DNA of 64,000 bases. It comes from Reticulitermes speratus (Eukaryota > Arthropoda > Insecta > Blattodea > Rhinotermitidae). Below, piece after piece: positions 33,501 through 42,837 of this stretch (its first letter is position 1; the number at the start of each line of letters is the position of its first letter). Under the pieces are notes generated by a model, which was given only the letters and a program-made list of their open reading frames with translations, was not told the origin of the DNA and searched no databases. The stretch spans positions 52,117,130 through 52,181,129 of the forward strand of contig JAJKFL010000003.1 of NCBI GenBank assembly GCA_021186555.1, given 5' to 3'. The translations under genes and the position numbers were made by a program.

Positions 33501-34655
33501 GACGCATCATATACTGCCTTTCTCGGGTGAGCTATGTTTCATTCTTCCATCAAGTACGTAAGGGTAAATACAGCCGGAAGCTTTTAATTTCTTCGTATAT
33601 TTGGACAAATATATTGTGAAAATGTATTGAAAATTTTTCTGTGAGTACAAGCACGGGCTAGAACAGTGAATAAGTTATACGATCACCAGAAAGGAGATCA
33701 GGGTTCGGTTCCCGGAAAGTACATAAATATATCTATAGACTCGTATAAATCTTAACTCGATTCTACCGGCTTTTTAATCGATGGGTATCTGGGGAACATG
33801 AATGTACAGATGCTGGAGCAAGAAGCTGAATACGCTCTAAACAGTGTTAAATACATCATTTTATGGTATATTACCTCCGCGCCCCAATACGCCCCCTTGA
33901 TATGAGGCACAACTCTAAAATTACCTTCAAGTCTGCTGTATGTATACATAATATTTACACACGCTTATTGCCCCGCCAATATCGTATTTAATGCGAAAAG
34001 TTTACATATATCTTTTTGGACAAAAATGTCCGTTTCGGCATTCATACCTACACAAAACGATGGACAAATTTGTCCGTTTCGGCTCTTAAAGGTTAATCTG
34101 TACATATTCTGTTTGTTAAACTTTGTTGTTGTAGTGATACTGAATATTTATAATTCCTGCCTTTTTCTTCCTTTTACTTTCAAGTGCTAGTTGACACCCA
34201 GCCACTGTTGTGTGTCAAAATCTACCATTTTGACCCAAATAATAGTCTGTATGTTTATTACTAATATATATCAAATTTGAGAACATTTTTTCTGCATCAT
34301 TTTCCCAACTAATTATTTTGGTTTACAGCAGCACATGTTATAACTGAGAGTAATTTCCCAATATAATTTCTGCATTCCCTTAAAAAAAAAAACTTGGGCA
34401 AATTGTTGCATTTTATATTTTACACTTTATTTGTGATTAATTCTTAAAATAAATGTAGTAAATGTATGTCTATTTTCGAAGTTCAGTTTGTAATAGTATT
34501 GAGTGATATGTGACCAAAATTGTGTTTTTAATGCCAGCAGAACTATCACACTGAGCGGGTCACAAGGTTCGTGTTCTAGTCATGCAGAGATGGAAGGTCT
34601 GACTTTTGGGAACACAGATGACGAAGACAGAGCATCTTCCAGTACGGATTTGTGA
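21841..34655 (+). CDS. CEP135: Centrosomal protein of 135 kDa (CEP135/Bld10), C-terminal exons
   Basis: Exons: 21841-21966, 22841-22994, 24056-24253, 24879-25055, 27899-28101, 30048-30179, 31099-31611 and 34538 (or 34541)-34655. All have AG/GT borders and consistent phases. The joined frame reads HELEMLKQARESALAENR, YVSEVRRVEELLARK|EGER, LRAANDRITDLEQLLESK, VRDLCAKLDTQKDTLMQQV, LEKLLSSCRKD, then LDKGSSELHR. Order and wording follow vertebrate CEP135 C-terminal coiled coils (such as YITEVSRWESLMAAKEKEN and LRELCIKLDSGKDIMTQQL, from memory). CEP135 is a long coiled-coil protein that links the centriole cartwheel to the microtubule wall. Exon 7 adds a Ser/Thr/Pro-rich tail of about 165 residues, and exon 8 an acidic end, GLTFGNTDDEDRASSSTDL. 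Upstream exons for roughly 900 residues are missing and presumably lie left of the window. The introns hold SINEs, a LINE, a mariner and piggyBac-type elements. Confidence 0.88.
22000..22840. other. CEP135 intron, low-content stretch
   Basis: No further exon was seen. It contains a T/G homopolymer patch at about 22491-22517. Confidence 0.4.
23457..23600 (+). repeat. SINE family F fragment in CEP135 intron
   Basis: It reads ggatgtgaaagaaaaggtg, gaggtactctcctgaaat, ctggatggactgaggaaaac, a decayed match to 15960-16125. Confidence 0.45.
24458..24757 (+). mobile_element. SINE family B in CEP135 intron
   Basis: The head agccaggttagctcagttgg is followed by the body tctggggcccacccagtg, ggtatagc, tgcctccatggcatggtg, and ends caactttacctttac. 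It lies between exons 3 and 4. Confidence 0.85.
25363..25632 (+). mobile_element. SINE family A in CEP135 intron
   Basis: The A box (TGGCCGCGCGGTCTAAGG), B box (GGGTTCGAATCCC), full body and A tail are present. The flanks tgttgg and gttttgg suggest a partly eroded target duplication. Confidence 0.9.
26185..27043 (+). mobile_element. Rearranged mariner transposon with giant inverted ends
   Basis: The ends are CGAGGGTTATCCAGAAAGTA and TACTTTCTGGATAACCCTCG, with TA at 26183-26184 and 27044-27045. The frame around 26510-26775 reads HDNTRPHTARATQQLL ... SPDLAPSDFHLF; the two aspartates are separated by 34 residues, the mariner DD34D signature. One stop (26775-26777) interrupts the frame, which then continues to DKGGDYVEK. 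The left ~225 bp (26185-26408) is not a normal 5' end: it is an inverted copy of the element's own 3' end (transposase C-terminus plus UTR). The N-terminal half is missing. The element lies in the CEP135 intron between exons 4 and 5. Confidence 0.92.
26409..26502 (+). repeat. (CT)n then C run inside the mariner
   Basis: A dinucleotide run with a few interruptions ends in about 11 C, at the junction of the inverted left arm and the transposase remnant. Confidence 0.95.
27544..27587 (+). repeat. (AC)n microsatellite
   Basis: About 20 AC units in the CEP135 intron. Confidence 0.95.
28780..28930 (+). mobile_element. SINE family E, 3' fragment
   Basis: It contains gtggttttcctcagccc, ctccaggcaatttctgg, gcacctcgattcggcc and a tail with atgctatatagcc, in the same order as 18290-18425. 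Confidence 0.6.
29085..29720 (-). mobile_element. LINE family Y, split by a piggyBac-type MITE
   Basis: The parts 29085-29215 and 29531-29720 are antisense to the family Y 3' end (compare 51570-51850: cagtctgtcttgtgtcaggt, cttccaaagcgagttctt, agaaggcagttcctacgc). They are colinear once the insert at 29220-29526 is removed. Confidence 0.8.
29220..29526. mobile_element. piggyBac-type MITE
   Basis: The ends CACTTTCACTGC and GCAGTGAAAGTG are perfect inverted repeats, flanked by TTAA at 29216-29219 and 29527-29530. It interrupts LINE Y. It contains paired motifs (gtcgaccgtggtcgat, tcgactttagtcgat) near the left end. It is 307 bp and non-coding. Confidence 0.88.
29866..30030 (+). repeat. Fold-back F4 next to a CEP135 exon
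   Basis: Arms gattcaagtcttctgggatg (left) and cactcccagaagacctgaat (right), with an inner pair ggcgtttcaaaggaac / ttgcctttgaaac. The tail gtgaaaacctcaaatctcac ends 17 bp before CEP135 exon 6, so the acceptor's pyrimidine tract directly abuts the element. Confidence 0.65.
30200..31098. other. CEP135 intron with a fold-back fragment
   Basis: Around 30820-30985 a diverged F4-type fragment is visible (gggatgtgtcactttg ... ggtgtcacatcgcagaagac). No further exon was found. Confidence 0.45.
32055..32359 (+). repeat. Recent 151-bp tandem duplication
   Basis: The segment starting gaagtaaggtactgtgatg occurs at about 32055 and again 151 bp later, ending at gttcaattttgaa both times. I see no differences between the two copies. 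It lies in the last CEP135 intron. Confidence 0.95.
32762..34092 (+). mobile_element. piggyBac-type element, internally deleted
   Basis: The ends are CCTTTAAGAGCCG and CGGCTCTTAAAGG, flanked by TTAA at 32758-32761 and 34093-34096. Inside, at 33375-33454, an ATG opens MACRRHIRDEDIE ... IDSDENI and then stops. An acidic (D/E)-rich start of this kind is usual for piggyBac transposases; the rest of the transposase is absent. Subterminal gacaaaaatgtccgtttcgg and gacaaatttgtccgtttcgg repeats lie near the right end. It is a non-autonomous copy inside the last CEP135 intron. Confidence 0.88.
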
Positions 34656-34842
34656 CTGCGGAAATAAGCTGCAATATAAAATTGTAACATGTCTAATTTT
34701 TGTGAGTATTTTTATGTTAAATGTGTTCTTTTGTAACAGTGAAGAGTAAGATGGAAAGAATAAGATTTTAAATAGAACAGATGTCCTGAAACTTAGTCAT
34801 TACATTTTCTTGTACAGGAATAATGGAGTCTTTTAAATTATT

Positions 34843-34848
34843 AATAAA
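34843..34848 (+). terminator. Likely CEP135 polyadenylation signal
   Basis: AATAAA lies about 190 bp after the proposed stop codon at 34653-34655. Confidence 0.55.
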
Positions 34849-35049
34849 GACATTTTATATTACCTCATGTTTATATGTGACCATTTCCCAGTAATTTTGT
34901 CTAGCTGTCAGAAAGAATTAACATTGTGTTTTGGGTTGTAAGACCATCATTTGTTGAATTTTTGTGTTATTACCTAAGTAATTTTTTAAAATAAAATTTT
35001 GGTGGGAATGTACTTTTTGAGAAAATTGATGCTGAAATACACTTTAGTA

Positions 35050-35170
35050 TCAACCTTGACACATACCTTCACCCATGAAGATGGTGGTAGCATGTTCATC
35101 TGAAACATTTTTGTCAGCCTACTAAAGTACATGGTATAAAACCCAGAAGACAACAATCTGAACTATATTA
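35050..35170 (+). repeat. Fold-back F4-type fragment
   Basis: It contains catgaagatggtggtagc, a hairpin, then ctgaaacatttttgtcagcc and acatggtataaaacccagaa, arranged like 11580-11660. It lies between the convergent ends of CEP135 and the first EcKL gene. Confidence 0.5.
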
Positions 35171-35405
35171 TATTTTCAAACATTTGAATTTTTCACACCT
35201 GGTTAAAGAATATAAGTTGAATAGGTAGCATGTCTTTTTCTTAAACAAAATTCAGACAATAACAAGTAAACAATACAACCTGAAATACTGACAAACAAAC
35301 ATTTGGTTTGTAGTGTGTCAGTGTTTGTAGCTTACAGAAGTGAAAGGGTTAATATTGAAATGCCATGCTTTTATACATTCTGTCAGGTAATTGCACCAAC
35401 GTATT

Positions 35406-36647
35406 CTATAGCCATCCTCTTTGCACGTAATCAGTAATATATTCATTTGCTTTTCTTTTAAGTATATCATTGGGTTCACGATAAAATGTTTCCATATCAA
35501 CGCTAGACAGTTCGGGTATATCACTTTTGTCAGCACAGATCGGCAACAGCATAAACAAAACATGATGCACCTCTGAAGGTGCAAACATGTCAATTTCATC
35601 GAGCAGTGATTGGAAGGTAAAGGGACTGACATCACAGCCCACATCCTTCAGGCAGTCAGTGAAGTTTTGGTGATACAGACGTATAAGTTCATCATAGTTC
35701 TTAGCCCTGACTCCTTCAGCTGCACTGGTATACAGAAAAAATAAAAGGTCTTTCGCTGGTGAATCATATACATTTCCCTGAAAATCTAGAAATTTCACCC
35801 CGACAGGATAGTTTTCCTTTTCAGAGTCATAACAGAACATCATGTTATTCACCCAGAGATCGGTGTGACTAAACGTTGCATATGGCTCTCTTGGTGGTAG
35901 CAGTGACGCATTTAGCTCTATTTGGTCTGCCAATTCTAAACCTTTCTGTACTTTCTGAACATAATTTTCACTTCCAGGAATGGCCTCAATAACTTTCATT
36001 AGTTTCAATGTGCCGTTCTTGATCTCAGTCTCATCAAAACCCTTGTTATGAGGTTTACAAGCTTTCAGAACTGTGCGTTTGAACACTTCTGGCTTCAGTA
36101 GCTTCAAAGCTACAGAAAGTGCATGGAAACGTGCAAGTTTGGACACAACTAACTGCACATGTTTTAAGTCCAGTCCGACTCTGCGATCCCCTAAACGATA
36201 ATTTGATGTTTTCAAGTTCTCTAGAAGAATTGCTGCGTTTTCATCAGCTTTATCTCCAATTTGTTCTGACATTGTTGTTCGAGCCCCATAGCATTTAGGA
36301 AATACATCAAGAAATTTATCTTTAGGTATGCACATTTCAGTTTGTAGTTTCTCATATTCTACCTTAAGTGATGTGTAACAAGTTATTTCTTTGCAAAATG
36401 TCATTGGTGAATCAAATATCTTCTGAAGGAAGGCAGATGGTGGCACCAGTTTGGCTACTAAAGATAAGTTATGACTTGAGGTCTCATCTTTTCCTTCGCG
36501 AATAGTGGCTTCAATTGCCAACATGCTGCTCCCATAATTTTCTCCTGGCTGAGTTAGAGGTTTTGATGTAAATGATTCTACCACCAGATGTCTCCCAAGT
36601 GTGGGACGTAACAGAGCTTCCAGGTCTTCTTTGCTGAGTTGAGGCAT
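35406..36647 (-). CDS. Ecdysteroid kinase-like protein (EcKL, CHK/DUF1679 domain)
   Basis: One uninterrupted frame of 413 codons, the usual length for the family. EcKL proteins are choline-kinase-like small-molecule kinases of insects; characterised members phosphorylate ecdysteroids, others are linked to detoxification. Visible landmarks: TQPGENYGSSMLAI (32-45), LSLVAKL with a candidate ATP-binding Lys (61-67), ENL (143-145), ARFHALS (172-178), the catalytic HTDLWVNN (261-268, Brenner motif H-x-D-x-W-x-x-N), the metal-binding FLDFQ (286-290), and the typical GWL terminus. The ATG is preceded in frame by a TAA seven codons upstream, so the start is well supported. It is the left member of a minus-strand EcKL cluster and converges on CEP135. 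Its substrate cannot be told from sequence. Confidence 0.93.
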   Translation of the reverse strand: MPQLSKEDLEALLRPTLGRHLVVESFTSKPLTQPGENYGSSMLAIEATIREGKDETSSHNLSLVAKLVPPSAFLQKIFDSPMTFCKEITCYTSLKVEYEKLQTEMCIPKDKFLDVFPKCYGARTTMSEQIGDKADENAAILLENLKTSNYRLGDRRVGLDLKHVQLVVSKLARFHALSVALKLLKPEVFKRTVLKACKPHNKGFDETEIKNGTLKLMKVIEAIPGSENYVQKVQKGLELADQIELNASLLPPREPYATFSHTDLWVNNMMFCYDSEKENYPVGVKFLDFQGNVYDSPAKDLLFFLYTSAAEGVRAKNYDELIRLYHQNFTDCLKDVGCDVSPFTFQSLLDEIDMFAPSEVHHVLFMLLPICADKSDIPELSSVDMETFYREPNDILKRKANEYITDYVQRGWL

Positions 36648-36704
36648 TTGGAATTCTAAGTCTTAGTTGTCCACAGGTTTATAGTTGAGTCAACACCTGT
36701 AATG

Positions 36705-36885
36705 AACATACGAGATTTGAAGCTCTCATGGCAGTGACTAGTGAAGATTATGGTCTTATGGGATGTGATGCTGTGTAGTCTGATGGAAATTTACTAACGT
36801 TTTGGAGGAGACCACTGCGTCCATTTGCACGGTACATGTGACCCATCACATGCCAGAAGATAACAGTCTTGTGTAAGGGACAAAT
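36705..36885 (-). repeat. Fold-back F4 copy upstream of EcKL
   Basis: The minus-strand tail is gccatgagagcttcaaatct. The arms are ggtcttatgggatgtgatgc (left) and catcacatgccagaagataa (right), with an inner aacgttttggagg. It sits 60-240 bp upstream of the EcKL start codon and could overlap its promoter. Confidence 0.6.
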
Positions 36886-37525
36886 TTAAATTACACGTTT
36901 TTGTCATTGTTTTGGTGAATGAAGAACAAATTTTGTGAACCATCAGCATGTCCGTAACAGCACTCATGTAACCTGTTCACATAATTTTTCCACTTAGATG
37001 TCTAATTTTCTGTGAATTCCGTGATTGGTTCTGTTTTTAATTATTTTATTATGTATATTTTTTATAATCCAAATTAATGTAGCTTACTTTTCTCCTCATA
37101 AATTTAATTTCTGTCACTCTCATTCAGTTTGCATATTGTCCAAGGTTTGCTGCTTTAATTGAACATGCATCATGATAATATCTTTTAAACGTTGATTCTT
37201 TTATATTTTTAAACAGACTGGGCTTCAATACTGGAACAATACATAGTTACCAAACATATCCATGTTTGTGGATGTGCGTTACTCTCACATTAACAATCTA
37301 AGTATAAGTCATATCTATGGATGTTGTAATTATGACATATCATAGAAATCTCAAGTTCTTCTCATGTGTAAGAAGTTATGTAGCTATAACCTGTGCAGTT
37401 CAAAGCATATTGATAAACTAAGCATTACTTAAAAACTTGATAAACTTAAAACTTAATAAACTTGATAAACTTAAAACTTGATAAACTTAAAAACTTGAAA
37501 AACACGGGACAGACGAGTTGTATGT
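36886..37525. other. Intergenic stretch, AT-rich
   Basis: It contains short irregular repeats of ataaacttaaaacttg at 37430-37500. No gene was seen, and no clear promoter for the EcKL gene was found. Confidence 0.4.
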
Positions 37526-37600
37526 TAAATCAGTTTTGCCTGAGGATGGGGACGGAGCTAGTCCCCGAAACGTTGTATTCAAATGAATTGACGCGGCTGT
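37526..37600 (+). repeat. Hairpin-core motif with six-pair stem
   Basis: CCTGAGGATGGGGAC ... GTCCCCGAAACGTTGTA: a perfect GGGGAC/GTCCCC stem between a TGAnGA core and GAAAC. It is part of a longer dispersed repeat whose limits I cannot set. Confidence 0.55.
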
Positions 37601-38469
37601 GCGCCCGAGAAGACTATATTGAATCATGTCGCCGCGAAAGTTTTAAAACTTATATTGATAAAAGACATTAATAGAAGCATATAAAGAGAAAATTGGGATG
37701 TGTATGTATGTATGTAAGTTTCTGTTTTTGCAAGGCCTGATAATTTCATGTCACTGCATCTAATGCATATGAATATTACATTTAAATAATACAGAACAAG
37801 ACTGCATAAGGCATACTTCATAATGTAGTACACAAAATCTCCCAACAGCATTCTTGGAAGTTCCCTTGCACCCTGGTGATAAGACTTGATTGTTTGTGAT
37901 GTATTTGCCTTAAACTATTGAATTAAATCAGAATTTAAAAATTCATTTCGTTCCTCACAGAACATAACTTCGTTACAAAGACCGACCTGTTGAAGCTGTG
38001 AAGGAAATATTTTGCTCAATTCTGAGAATCATCTGAAATTCGTAAATGACCTCGGTGGGGAAGTGCAGAAGTTTTAAATGTTACAGCAGCTGGTACGTGA
38101 AATGAGTAAATGAATTTGGCATTATTAAGGCTCAGCATGGTGGGAAATGTGAATTTTTTTGACAGCTTTATTCAAATTCCCCCATACTGAATTAAAAACA
38201 TTTGTGTTTTGATTTAGGTGCTGATACTGGGTTGCAGACAGAAGAACAAATATGAGCCTCTTTGTAAATAATGCCTAATAAAAACAAGTCAGTCATGCAG
38301 TTCTTGCAATCTCAGGCAGTGTTTCCTAACCCTTCCCCCCCCCCCCCCCCCCCCATGGAGGAACCTGTAATAATGTTTCATATCCCAAAGAAACCCTACC
38401 TATGAAAATTTTTAGAGACCAGAAAACAAAAAGGCAGTTGGTAGTGCACAGAGATTACTCCAGTACTGC

Positions 38470-38762
38470 CAATTAAAAGCAATCCCATTATAGGCCTGGA
38501 CAGGCCCTTAGGGTTCCAGGAGGTTGAGGCTCCCAGATTTCTAGACAATCGGCACATGAAGGTGGTAAGGTTTTCAGCCCTATGCACTGGCCGCCTTTAT
38601 CCCCCAGGAAATATTCCTGGTACTCATTTCTGTTAGAGGCTGAGTCTACCCCAGGGCCATAGTGCGACCGAAAGGATTATGTCAATGACACCATCGGGAA
38701 TCGAACCCACGACCTTCCGGCTTGTAGCGCAGTGCCTCAACCAACTGAGCCACCATGTACTC
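38470..38762 (-). mobile_element. SINE family C, full length
   Basis: On the minus strand: head GGTGGCTCAGTTGGTTGAGG, B box GGGTTCGATTCCCG, body through ggaatatttcctggg and ctgggagcctcaacctcctg, and a 3' end at taatgggattgctt. It is the most complete family C copy here. Confidence 0.85.
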
Positions 38763-38764
38763 CA

Positions 38765-39840
38765 GTATTGCCAATTGCCAGACAAAAATTCCCATCATAT
38801 TTTGAGGGATATTTGGAATTTTTCACAATATTTCAAAATTTGTGTGTATATATTCCACCATTTCTTGTGGAACCCCTAACAATGCTCTGCAGAATCCTGG
38901 TTGGGAGACACTTGTCTAAGGTGTTTGTGGTCTTTTACTGCTGACACCCATTACACTTCACATTTATTCTGTGTTGTCACGTTGTTCTGTGTAGGCAGAG
39001 ACCTTGCAACTGTCCTGTTCCCCATTCCTCCTATCAAATGTGTCATAAAAGTTCTTGTGGTGGGGTTAAGACAATGTCTTAGTGGAAATTCAGTCACTAG
39101 TGGGCCCCTTGTCTTTCCCTCAGCTGATAGATTAATAAATATGGAGTCCTGGGGAAATAAAAAGTACTGAAATGAAAGCATGTCCCTGTGCAACTTTTCA
39201 TGCCATAAATCCCATATAGATTGCCATGAGATTGGTGGTCAAGTGCAGCCAGAGGCTGTGAATTTCCATGATAGAAGAAGAATACAAAAATACTAATTAA
39301 TTTTAACAGGTATTAGAAAACTACAGATAGGTTATATAAGCTATACAGTTTGTCAGTAAGACAAGATACTCACCTTCAGTTTGTAGCAAAACGAGTTCCT
39401 GACTGTGGAGTGTGATATAATTAATTTACTGTGTAAGGCTCCAAGGGGAGCATGACTTTCATAATTATTATCTATTTGTTATCTCAGTAGTTCACTCAGT
39501 AAGGCAGACTCTTCATGCTGGGATTTGTTCTTCCTGCCAGTATTCTTTGTGTCCTTGATGTCAAGCGCATATCTTATCTTGTTTGGCTCACATAGGTTAT
39601 TCCAAGGCGTAACTTTTATTTATCATCCCATATAATTCTACTGCCGTCAGTTTCATATGATCAGAAGACTTAAGTATCAAGTTTTAAGACTGATTAGTTT
39701 CTAATTATCTCATTATCTTCTAAGTGTTCCAGGCTTGCCAAAGAGATACTGATTTCAAGAAAATAATTCTACATTTGTCGTACATCACGATTATTTTCTT
39801 TGGTAACTCTTTAAAGTCTAAGATTAACCTGACTAGTATT
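38765..39840. other. Intergenic stretch without a recognised gene
   Basis: Several short frames, none with family motifs or splice context. Confidence 0.35.
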
Positions 39841-39844
39841 TAAA

Positions 39845-40335
39845 GATTCAGTTTGTACCACACAGTAAACACACTTCATCTCAGTTATAAAAACCAGTCA
39901 GTTAATGCTGTACAGGAAAATATTATTGCTGTTATGAGTTACAAAGCCGATCCAGTGGCCGTGAGGTCTAAGGCGTGGGTCTTCGGCCGCTCGCTTGCTA
40001 GGATCGTGGGTTCGAATCCCACCGGGGGCATGGATGTTTGTCTCTTGTGAGTGTTGTGTGTTGTTGTCAGGTAGAGGCCTCTGCGACAAGCCGATCCCTC
40101 GTCCAGAGGAGCCCTACCGACTGTGGTGTCTCTCTCAGTGTGGTCAAAAGAAATTACAACCCTCGACACTGAAACGGGAAAACCGGAGCAGGTAGAAGAG
40201 GACGACGACTATAAAAAAAATAAAAAATAAAAAAAAAAAATAAAAAAAAAATACAAAACATATAAAGTCACTCTGTGGGCACAACATAGAAATGTTTCTT
40301 AAACCTGGTGGGACATAAAGTAACCTCTGGGTTTA
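39845..40335 (+). repeat. Single-unit copy of the 114-bp-array element, split by a SINE
   Basis: 39845-39945 (gtaccacacagtaaacacac, cagtcagttaatgctgtaca) matches one 114-bp unit. 40255-40335 (actctgtgggcacaacatag, aaacctggtgggacataaag) matches the sequence beyond the array at 5170-5240. Between them is a SINE A. Confidence 0.85.
39946..40250 (+). mobile_element. SINE family A, variant 3' tail
   Basis: The head is standard (GTGGCCGTGAGGTCTAAGG; GTGGGTTCGAATCCC). After ccctaccgactgtggtgtc the body changes to caaaagaaattacaaccctc and aaccggagcaggtagaagag, then an A/T-rich tail. The tacaaa(a) motif on both sides fits a short target duplication. Confidence 0.85.
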
Positions 40336-40629
40336 TACAAGGATATTGTATGAAGACTGCTGCATGATACTTACTGTAATGGCGCCATTTGAAATTGTGT
40401 ACCATTTATGTGGATAATTGATTTTGTATAGCACAAGTGTTTCTTTTATAAACCTATATTTAGAGAGGTTTCTGCATCTAAACTGCAAGTTCTACGTAAT
40501 AATTGATTTTTTTGTTTATTTAACACTTATAAAAAATGGAGTCCATTTAATTGTCATCACTGAGAGTTTCCTTTGTTTAATAGTTCACACACAACAGGAT
40601 GTTGTACCCAAAGATTATTTAACAATGTT

Positions 40630-40800
40630 TTTTTAACCACGCAGGCTATGTGGTATCAAACATGAGGATGATTTTTGAATGATTAATTTTAAAGGCTGTG
40701 GACAGAAGCAGTGGTGCCATAATTTAAAGTATTATCCCGGTATTTACTTGTGGGACTGAGGAAGTGTATCCAGGTACGAATTTTTGCCAAATAAATCATT
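40630..40800 (+). repeat. SINE family F fragment
   Basis: It contains ggctgtggacagaagcag, aaagtattatcccggtatt and gtgggactgaggaagtg, a decayed family F body. Confidence 0.5.
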
Positions 40801-41360
40801 TATGGAAACAGTGTAACATTTATTTTTTGCCTCCTTGAAAAATTCGCAGTTATTGGCACATTTGTCAAATACAGCGCAACTTAAGGCCACATATAATTTC
40901 TATGCTGTTTAAAGAAATAGACACGTATCTACCATTATAGTCCTTTACTTGCTCTGAAGTCATTGAAATTGTTTTTAACAAAGGACAAAAGGTATTAATA
41001 TAGAAACATGAGGACATTCAATCTCAGCTATATCTGCCCTACATAGTTAGAGGTGCAAACTACCTTTCTTTAGAAAGTGTCAGAGAAAAATACTGGTGTG
41101 ATTATAGTACCACTATATACGAGAGAAATTTAAGTTTGGTTGCTGAAGAAACCATTACATGCATGCCTAATAAGTGAGATGTAATCCTGTATGTGCAGTA
41201 CATCTTTATGTGCTTGTCAGAATTTAATTGATCCTGTTGATTTGTTGGATTTTTTTCTACCAGTCAGCATAGTGAGTTATAAATCAAAGAAAAGTTTCTC
41301 GTCTGTTACTGAAATAACACTCCGCTTTCAGACCACGTTAATATTACATGTTAGTATGAC

Positions 41361-41552
41361 ATGTCAGTATTACTTCCTCAAGAAGCTTCCATTGATGATC
41401 TCAAGCCTACTGTCATCCAGGGCCACTTCCATATACTTCGGGTTCATGGAATGCTACTGGTACAGGACCTCTGTGTTGCTATTGCAACTGAGAGAGCAGA
41501 CATTTCTGCAGTTGTGCTAGGATTTGCGATAATTGTGATGCTGTGCTCATGA
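41361..41552 (+). other. Unassigned coding-like fragment with a membrane segment
   Basis: The frame reads DDLKPTVIQGHFHILRVHG, then MLLVQDLCVAIATERADIS, then AVVLGFAIIVMLCS and a stop. It looks more protein-like than its neighbours: a hydrophilic stretch followed by one hydrophobic segment, as in the juxtamembrane exon of a type I membrane protein (cadherins came to mind, but I cannot name it). No good acceptor or downstream exon was found. It may be an exon duplicate or pseudogene stranded between two EcKL genes. Confidence 0.3.
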
Positions 41553-41559
41553 TTGATAA

Positions 41560-42835
41560 TTTGATTACAACATGTAACAGTTATATTGGATTCGTGTGTC
41601 TCCTATAAGGATGCTTGAATAATTAAAAATGTTGTTTAGAGTAACTTTGTTTATAACTTTCCACATTATTGAACTGATTCAGCTGGTAGGGCAATTTATT
41701 GTCATGAAGATGACAGTGTCCATTACACAAGTACAGGAAAAACACCATCAATCACAAAACAGGATGTCCAACTTAAAAAAAAACAGTCTTTATTACCAAA
41801 ACTTCCTTGTTTTTTAGTTTAAAATAATACTTTTAAAATGGTCATCATTATGATGGTAATTGTAACAAACCCCACTGATTTAAAATCAGTTAAAACTGAT
41901 AGGGCAAGTCACATTTTCAACAGGTGGCACAATCATACATAATATTTGATACAATACTTTCTGCCTTTTGGGTACAGAGGTCTCTCTTGTAAGGGTTATT
42001 TAGTCTTCATGAGACAGCCACAATCATGGCAGTGTGAGGGTTAAAATCTGGGGAAAATGGTGATGATGACACAACAGTGAGGAAGGAACTGGAGGAATGA
42101 GTGAGAGGAAATGTGAGTATTCTGTGTGCAAACATGTATTGACCAAAGTCTTGAACAAAATGGCCATATCTGAAATACAGGTTGACTTGCCTCATACAAG
42201 CTATGTGGAAGCAGATGTGTATTTTAAACATAGTACCTTTATTTCATATACGTATCTTTTTCTTTTTCTCATTGTTCTTCCAGTTTCCTCTCCTTTATTT
42301 TTGAAGAAATAATATACAAATGCCTCTGCCTCTGCAGTTATATGTGGCATGTGGTTGAAATGTTGGTTAGGATACTGAAGTTTTATGTGGTTTTTCTTGG
42401 TACTGTACATCAGTGCTTAGTGCCTGAAAATATCCTGCAACATCTTCCTCTTCCTGCCTCCCCATTGCACATTTTAATATCCTCATGTTGCATTCATTGA
42501 CAATGTCAGTGAATGCAACATGTTTTTAACTGATAACAGCATTGACAAGCAGCTTTCCAGGCAGTGAAGTATTCTTGCATTTGATGCCATAACCTCTTCA
42601 TTCATTTCAAGCACTGGATTGAAAATAAGTTACATACTTCTTACTAACTGAATACATTTATGAGTTAGTCTGCTGTAAACATTACATTACACATGAGAAT
42701 AACAGGTTTTGCTCATGGCAGATAGTGAGCAAAGCTATGATAAGGGAACATGAAGAGAAAGTGCCTTAAAATATTCATGCCTTTGGCCTAATATCATTGT
42801 ATTTCTGTATGTGTCTGGTGGTTTCCTCTAATAAT
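41560..42835. other. Intergenic stretch without a recognised gene
   Basis: It contains a short palindrome around tgttgcattcattgacaatg / tcagtgaatgcaacatg at 42487-42522. No gene was seen. Confidence 0.4.
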
Positions 42836-42837
42836 GT

